Origin: Candidatus Tepidiaquacellales bacterium UBA2330
GTDB lineage: Bacteria > Bacteroidota > Ignavibacteria > Tepidaquicellales > Tepidaquicellaceae
NCBI GenBank assembly: GCA_002344965.1
Contig: DDUU01000029.1
Span: 98,490-162,489 of the forward strand
Direction of reading: 5' to 3'
Length of the DNA: 64,000 nucleotides
The notes below the pieces were generated by a model. It searched no databases. It was not told the origin of the DNA and saw only the letters and a program-made list of their open reading frames with translations. Within the stretch, counting starts at the first letter, position 1. The number at the start of each line of letters is the position of its first letter. Of the stretch, positions 61,843 to 64,000 are shown piece by piece. The position numbers and the translations under genes were made by a program.

Positions 61843-62760
61843 TTATCTTAATAAAATCATTTTCTTAGTTTGAATAAAATCGTTTGTCTGTAGTGTATAG
61901 AAGTAAACGCCTGATGGAATGTCAGCAGCGCTAAAAACATACTGATATGTACCGGCTGATTTTCTTTCATTTGCAAGAGTAGAGATTTCCCTGCCAAGCC
62001 GATCATATACTTTTAAACTAATAAATGATAATTTGGGTAATGAGAATTTTATAATAGTTGAAGGATTAAAAGGATTAGGATAATTTTGCTCTAAACTATA
62101 GCCAATGGGAATTTCACCGGATATTTTTGTTACATCAAGCAAAATAGAACCATAAGTAACTCCATCAATAACAGCTCCTACCATTGATTTTGAATATGCT
62201 CCTCCTAATAAAGGACTGCCATAACCTCTGTAAAAATACATATATCCGAATTTTTCAGCGTATGAATATGAAGTTTTACCTTCTATTGGAGCACCTAAAG
62301 TATCTATTCTTTTAACATAACATAAAGTATCACTTGTACCGAAAATGTTTGAAATCTTCGTTGTTGAATTTATTAAACTTCTAAAAAAAGTACCATTAGG
62401 GCAATCATTCCATAAATATCCCGTGGGTAAATTAAATCCAATTTCCAGCCAACTACCATATATACTATCTACACAGCCTGGACCTGCTCCTCCATATAAG
62501 TTTAATGTTAATGTGTCAAAATAATAACGAACATAATATTTATTCATAGGAGGTTCATTATATATTTCCATTTTTTTATATATAAATCCATTAATTTTTT
62601 CTTCAGAAACAATTCTGGCGCTATATCTAATATAAGTGCCTGGTTCTTGATAAACATATTCATAGTAGCTACCAAGTTTAAAAGGGACAATAAAACTTTT
62701 CTGTGCAGCAGCTAATGAGCTTATTAATAAAAACAATATGAGTGTTATTATTCTCAGCAT
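61843..62760 (-). CDS. T9SS cargo of unknown function
   Basis: A 305-residue secreted protein; signal peptide about 1-19 (LAAAQKS). The middle is a beta-rich domain (YYEYVYQEPGTYIRYSARIV, YVRYYFDTLTLNLYGGAG) with several Tyr and Gly but no known motif. A complete type A sorting domain runs from SLEQNYPNPFNPSTII to TKKMILLR. Its ATG overlaps the ancestral stop of the upstream gene (TAATG), so the two were probably coupled. Confidence 0.82.
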   Translation of the reverse strand: MLRIITLILFLLISSLAAAQKSFIVPFKLGSYYEYVYQEPGTYIRYSARIVSEEKINGFIYKKMEIYNEPPMNKYYVRYYFDTLTLNLYGGAGPGCVDSIYGSWLEIGFNLPTGYLWNDCPNGTFFRSLINSTTKISNIFGTSDTLCYVKRIDTLGAPIEGKTSYSYAEKFGYMYFYRGYGSPLLGGAYSKSMVGAVIDGVTYGSILLDVTKISGEIPIGYSLEQNYPNPFNPSTIIKFSLPKLSFISLKVYDRLGREISTLANERKSAGTYQYVFSAADIPSGVYFYTLQTNDFIQTKKMILLR

Positions 62761-62882
62761 TATTTGATCAGAATCATTTTTCTTATTGCAACAAAATTAC
62801 CTGCAATTATTTTGTAATAATAAATACCGCTGGCAAAGTTAGAACCATCAAAGTTAATAAAATAATTACCCGGGTTTTTAAT

Positions 62883-64000
62883 TTAATTTACCAAAGACTT
62901 AATTTCTCTTCCTGAGTTATCATATATCCTGATTTTCACCATCGATTGCTCTTTAATGCTATACTCGATTTTTGTAATCGGATTAAATGGATTAGGATAA
63001 TTCTGACTGAGGTCATTTTCAATATGTAAGTTAATTTCAGGGTCTTGAGTAATATTGTCTGGACCTTCTCCTTCAAGAGTACAAGGATCAAAATATCCTG
63101 AGACACTATCTCTCTCTGACCTGCAGGATTCTTTATTTGTTAAATCAACTGCTGAAATTTTATATGAATAAGTTATCGGAATATTCGGGCATGCTCCTCC
63201 GGAACCGGCTCTATATAAGATTTGACTTTGATCTAAATATGTAGTGTCAGAAGTCGTTGCTACATAGTAATAATTGTATGGTTCGAAGCCAGGATAAGTA
63301 ATTATACCCTTATATATTTTATAATGACTAATGTCAGGTTCTGTGTTTCTATTCCAAGTCAAGCGAGGATAAAAAGCATTTGGAGGATAACTCATAAATT
63401 CTCTCGCAGTATGCATATATTGTGGCTTCGATGGAGAGCTTTGAGTTAAATTCTCAAAATATATGCTAACTATCAAATTGCCGTCTGTTGTTTTTCCAAG
63501 TATCTCTACCGCAAAGCTATCTGATGGATTATTGATTTTTACAGCGGGATTACTCCAGGGAGAATAAACCTGATTATAACCAACGTCAAAACATACATTG
63601 GTATCACCATTAACACTTCGTTCTGTCCTTAAATCTTCATATTCTAGTCCAGTGTAAAAACTTACACATGTATCATTTCTTAAATCAAATATTGTTTGCC
63701 CTAATATTTTATTAGGTGTATCATAAAAAAATTTATCTAAATAAATTCCATTATTAAGAGTATCAATTACATATTTTGTTGGGTGTGTTGGACTTTTTAA
63801 AAAATTCCAACGTCCGTCAGCAGACTCAACGGTTGTAAGTCGTTTATGAATCAACAATAAAGAATCCGGTACAAATGGATTAGACGGCTGATAAACAAAG
63901 TTATTCCATACTTTCCAGTCAGGAGTAAAGTGATAATTTATCCTCCTCCTATTCTCAAGATAATAAGTGTTTGAGCCCTTAGTACACGACAAAAATATGA
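62883..64000 (-). CDS. T9SS cargo with nonsense codon in its sorting domain (5' end outside window)
   Basis: The frame enters from the right edge and ends at TAA 62883-62885. The first visible residues (IFLSCTKGSN) look like the end of a lipoprotein signal peptide. A beta-rich domain and an FN3-like domain (PRLTWNRNTEPDISHYKIYKG) follow, then a sorting domain DLSQNYPNPFNPITKI that stops at KSLVN. The same frame resumes after the TAA as IKNPGNYFINFDGSNFASG and ends RKMILIK at 62762, completing the sorting domain. The TAA replaces the Glu expected at that site, so a single base change would restore it. Confidence 0.8.
   Translation of the reverse strand, partial: IFLSCTKGSNTYYLENRRRINYHFTPDWKVWNNFVYQPSNPFVPDSLLLIHKRLTTVESADGRWNFLKSPTHPTKYVIDTLNNGIYLDKFFYDTPNKILGQTIFDLRNDTCVSFYTGLEYEDLRTERSVNGDTNVCFDVGYNQVYSPWSNPAVKINNPSDSFAVEILGKTTDGNLIVSIYFENLTQSSPSKPQYMHTAREFMSYPPNAFYPRLTWNRNTEPDISHYKIYKGIITYPGFEPYNYYYVATTSDTTYLDQSQILYRAGSGGACPNIPITYSYKISAVDLTNKESCRSERDSVSGYFDPCTLEGEGPDNITQDPEINLHIENDLSQNYPNPFNPITKIEYSIKEQSMVKIRIYDNSGREIKSLVN

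Overview
The window looks like chromosomal DNA from a non-photosynthetic member of the Ignavibacteria/Chlorobi branch of the FCB group. The main reason is that eleven predicted secreted proteins end in, or carry, a type A C-terminal sorting domain for the type IX secretion system (T9SS). It has the NYPNPFNP motif followed by the YDILGREV, SGVYFYKL and TKRMVLIK blocks typical of that branch. Bacteroidota-like TAnnTTTG promoter boxes, frequent TTG starts and many outer-membrane beta-barrels agree with this. No T9SS machinery genes, tRNAs, rRNAs, CRISPR arrays or insertion sequences were seen.

Layout. At 1-174 (minus) is the start of a GH57-like (DUF3536) gene that runs off the left edge. From 0.6 to 10.6 kb is a mostly plus-strand housekeeping block: S9 peptidase, carA, folD, prmA, mscL, a fatty-acid hydroxylase, a cupin, a lipoprotein and a large adenylate-cyclase/NTPase/TPR regulator. 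From 10.6 to 24.8 kb is a surface-protein region: a 1579-residue T9SS cargo, four YCF48/BNR-type propellers, an M14 carboxypeptidase and one methyltransferase. From 24.9 to 28.7 kb are a DMFase-like membrane protein, prfA and small membrane or secreted proteins.

From 29.0 to 33.5 kb is a compact four-gene plus-strand cluster: ATP-grasp ligase, GCS2-family carboxylate-amine ligase with an apparent AUC start, M29 aminopeptidase, and a second, glutathionylspermidine-synthase-like ligase. It is the best candidate for an uncharacterised system, plausibly making and turning over a small amide or peptide. From 33.7 to 47 kb are envelope genes: T9SS cargo, DUF3943, beta-barrels, HdeD-like protein, CapA-like lipoprotein, HMBD-rhodanese, TonB receptor and DUF4136 lipoprotein. 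From 47.2 to 52.5 kb are two parvulin-type PPIases in tandem and a membrane VWA protein. From 54.4 to 60.8 kb is the replication block dnaN-recF-DUF721-gyrB (no dnaA beside it) followed by a beta-barrel and uppP. The right end (60.9-64 kb) holds a multiply frameshifted gene and two T9SS cargo genes, one with a nonsense codon inside its sorting domain.

The main unexplained structures are three. First, a dispersed element of about 125-250 bp is present three times. It carries a hairpin that in every copy lies 144-151 nt upstream of, and in the same orientation as, a start codon; two copies show compensatory stem changes. Second, a perfect 11-bp tandem repeat builds a chain of four overlapping four-codon mini-ORFs (ATGA overlaps) leading into the start codon of a T9SS propeller gene. 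Third, two genes have apparent non-AUG (AUC, AUA) starts.
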